Below are positions 5,692 to 6,051 of a stretch of DNA of 6,051 bases, piece by piece. Under the pieces are notes generated by a model, which searched no databases, was not told the origin of the DNA, and worked only from the letters and a program-made list of their open reading frames with translations. Numbering within the stretch: position 1 is the first letter of the stretch; every line of letters starts with the position of its first letter. The position numbers and the translations under genes were made by a program. The DNA comes from Deltaproteobacteria bacterium UBA6930 (lineage in GTDB: Bacteria > Myxococcota_A > UBA9160 > UBA6930): NCBI GenBank assembly GCA_002450755.1, contig DKAI01000029.1, positions 1 through 6,051 of the forward strand. Reading direction: 5' to 3'.

Positions 5692-6051
5692 ATGAAATTC
5701 TTTTTTACGATCTTTACCACTCTACTTACTGCAAGCGCGGGTTTTGCGGAGTTGCCAACATGTCCTCAGGATAAATTCTTTAAAACATGGGATCGTTGTT
5801 TTGGGTCGCTGGTTGTGGAAGATCGGTCGGAATATGTCGGTGAATGGCAGAACGGTAGACCTCACGGCTTCGGACAGTATGTTGCGGCCAATGGCATGCA
5901 GTACAAAGGGGAATACAGAGAAGGGCTACCTTGGGGTGAAGGAACATTTACCGGAGACGATCGACGGAAATATGTCGGAAGTTACGTAAAAGGCGAGCGT
6001 ACTGGACAAGGGACCTATACCTGGCCAGACGGTCGAAAATACGTCGGCGAG
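5692..6051 (+). CDS. Secreted/periplasmic MORN-repeat protein, 3' end beyond window
   Basis: The frame opens at ATG 5692, behind AGGAAGG (5683-5689), and stays open to the window end (120 codons), so the C-terminus is missing. Residues 1-19 form a short Sec signal peptide (Lys2, then a hydrophobic core, ending AGFA before Glu20). A lead-in with Cys24 and Cys36, spaced 12 apart and possibly a disulfide in the periplasm, precedes the repeats. Three 23-residue MORN units follow: 48-70 (YVGEWQNGRPHGFGQY...), 71-93 (YKGEYREGLPWGEGTF...) and 94-116 (YVGSYVKGERTGQGTY...), with a fourth starting at 117. The stretch CFGSLVVEDRSE before the first unit looks like the end of an additional, degenerate unit. 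MORN repeats form beta-hairpin rods linked to membrane or protein contacts. Exported two-cysteine MORN proteins seem common in marine proteobacteria (my recollection), with unknown function. No operon partner is visible. Confidence 0.88.
   Translation, partial: MKFFFTIFTTLLTASAGFAELPTCPQDKFFKTWDRCFGSLVVEDRSEYVGEWQNGRPHGFGQYVAANGMQYKGEYREGLPWGEGTFTGDDRRKYVGSYVKGERTGQGTYTWPDGRKYVGE
5833..6051 (+). repeat. 69-base coding repeats (MORN units)
   Basis: Units at 5833-5901, 5902-5970 and 5971-6039 each encode 23 residues, with no insertions between them, and a fourth begins at 6040. Each starts with a Tyr-x-Gly codon triplet (tatgtcgg, tacaaagg, tatgtcgg, tacgtcgg). The protein repeat is strong while the DNA has diverged, so these are old units rather than a recent expansion within the visible part. 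Confidence 0.85.

Noticed and set aside
5744..5989. Plus-strand open frame inside the MORN gene
   Set aside because: It is an alternative frame of the repeat-coding sequence, and the MORN frame has a signal peptide and regular repeats.

Overview
The window looks like a piece of a bacterial chromosome, most likely from a proteobacterium and possibly an uncultured marine Alpha- or Gammaproteobacterium. That placement is inference from gene types (a secreted MORN-repeat protein, a MAPEG protein, a glutaconate-type CoA-transferase pair), moderate GC and tight gene packing; no marker gene is present to settle it. I see no rRNA, tRNA, CRISPR array, transposase or phage gene.

Left half (1-3572), minus strand: four genes read leftward. 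They are an M20 zinc metallopeptidase (3572-2169), a class I CoA-transferase-like alpha subunit (2107-1241), its beta subunit (1237-452) and a DUF1028 Ntn-hydrolase-like protein (434 to beyond the left edge). Alpha, beta and DUF1028 are separated by 3 and 17 bases, so they are very probably one operon. The 61-base gap before alpha holds a promoter-like TTGAAA/TATTCT pair with a small palindrome in the spacer. The beta subunit lacks the glutamate that carries CoA in true class I CoA-transferases, which points to an IpdAB-like hydrolase or ring-opening enzyme rather than a transferase. With a metallopeptidase and a second putative hydrolase alongside, the cluster looks like a small catabolic module for an amide- or CoA-linked substrate. 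The substrate cannot be read from the sequence.

Middle (3573-4379): a 78-base divergent intergenic region separates the minus-strand cluster from a plus-strand short-chain dehydrogenase with an intact Ser-Tyr-Lys site and a basic pair suggesting NADPH.

Right part (4380-5467), plus strand: a four-helix MAPEG membrane protein is followed by a VOC (glyoxalase/dioxygenase superfamily) protein. Both families include glutathione-dependent enzymes, so a detoxification pair is possible. The MAPEG leader contains a 12-base direct repeat of the gene's own start, which creates a six-codon minicistron.

Right edge (5468-6051): 223 bases without a gene, holding only weak inverted repeats, lead into an exported protein with a signal peptide, a two-cysteine lead-in and 23-residue MORN repeats. 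This gene runs off the window.
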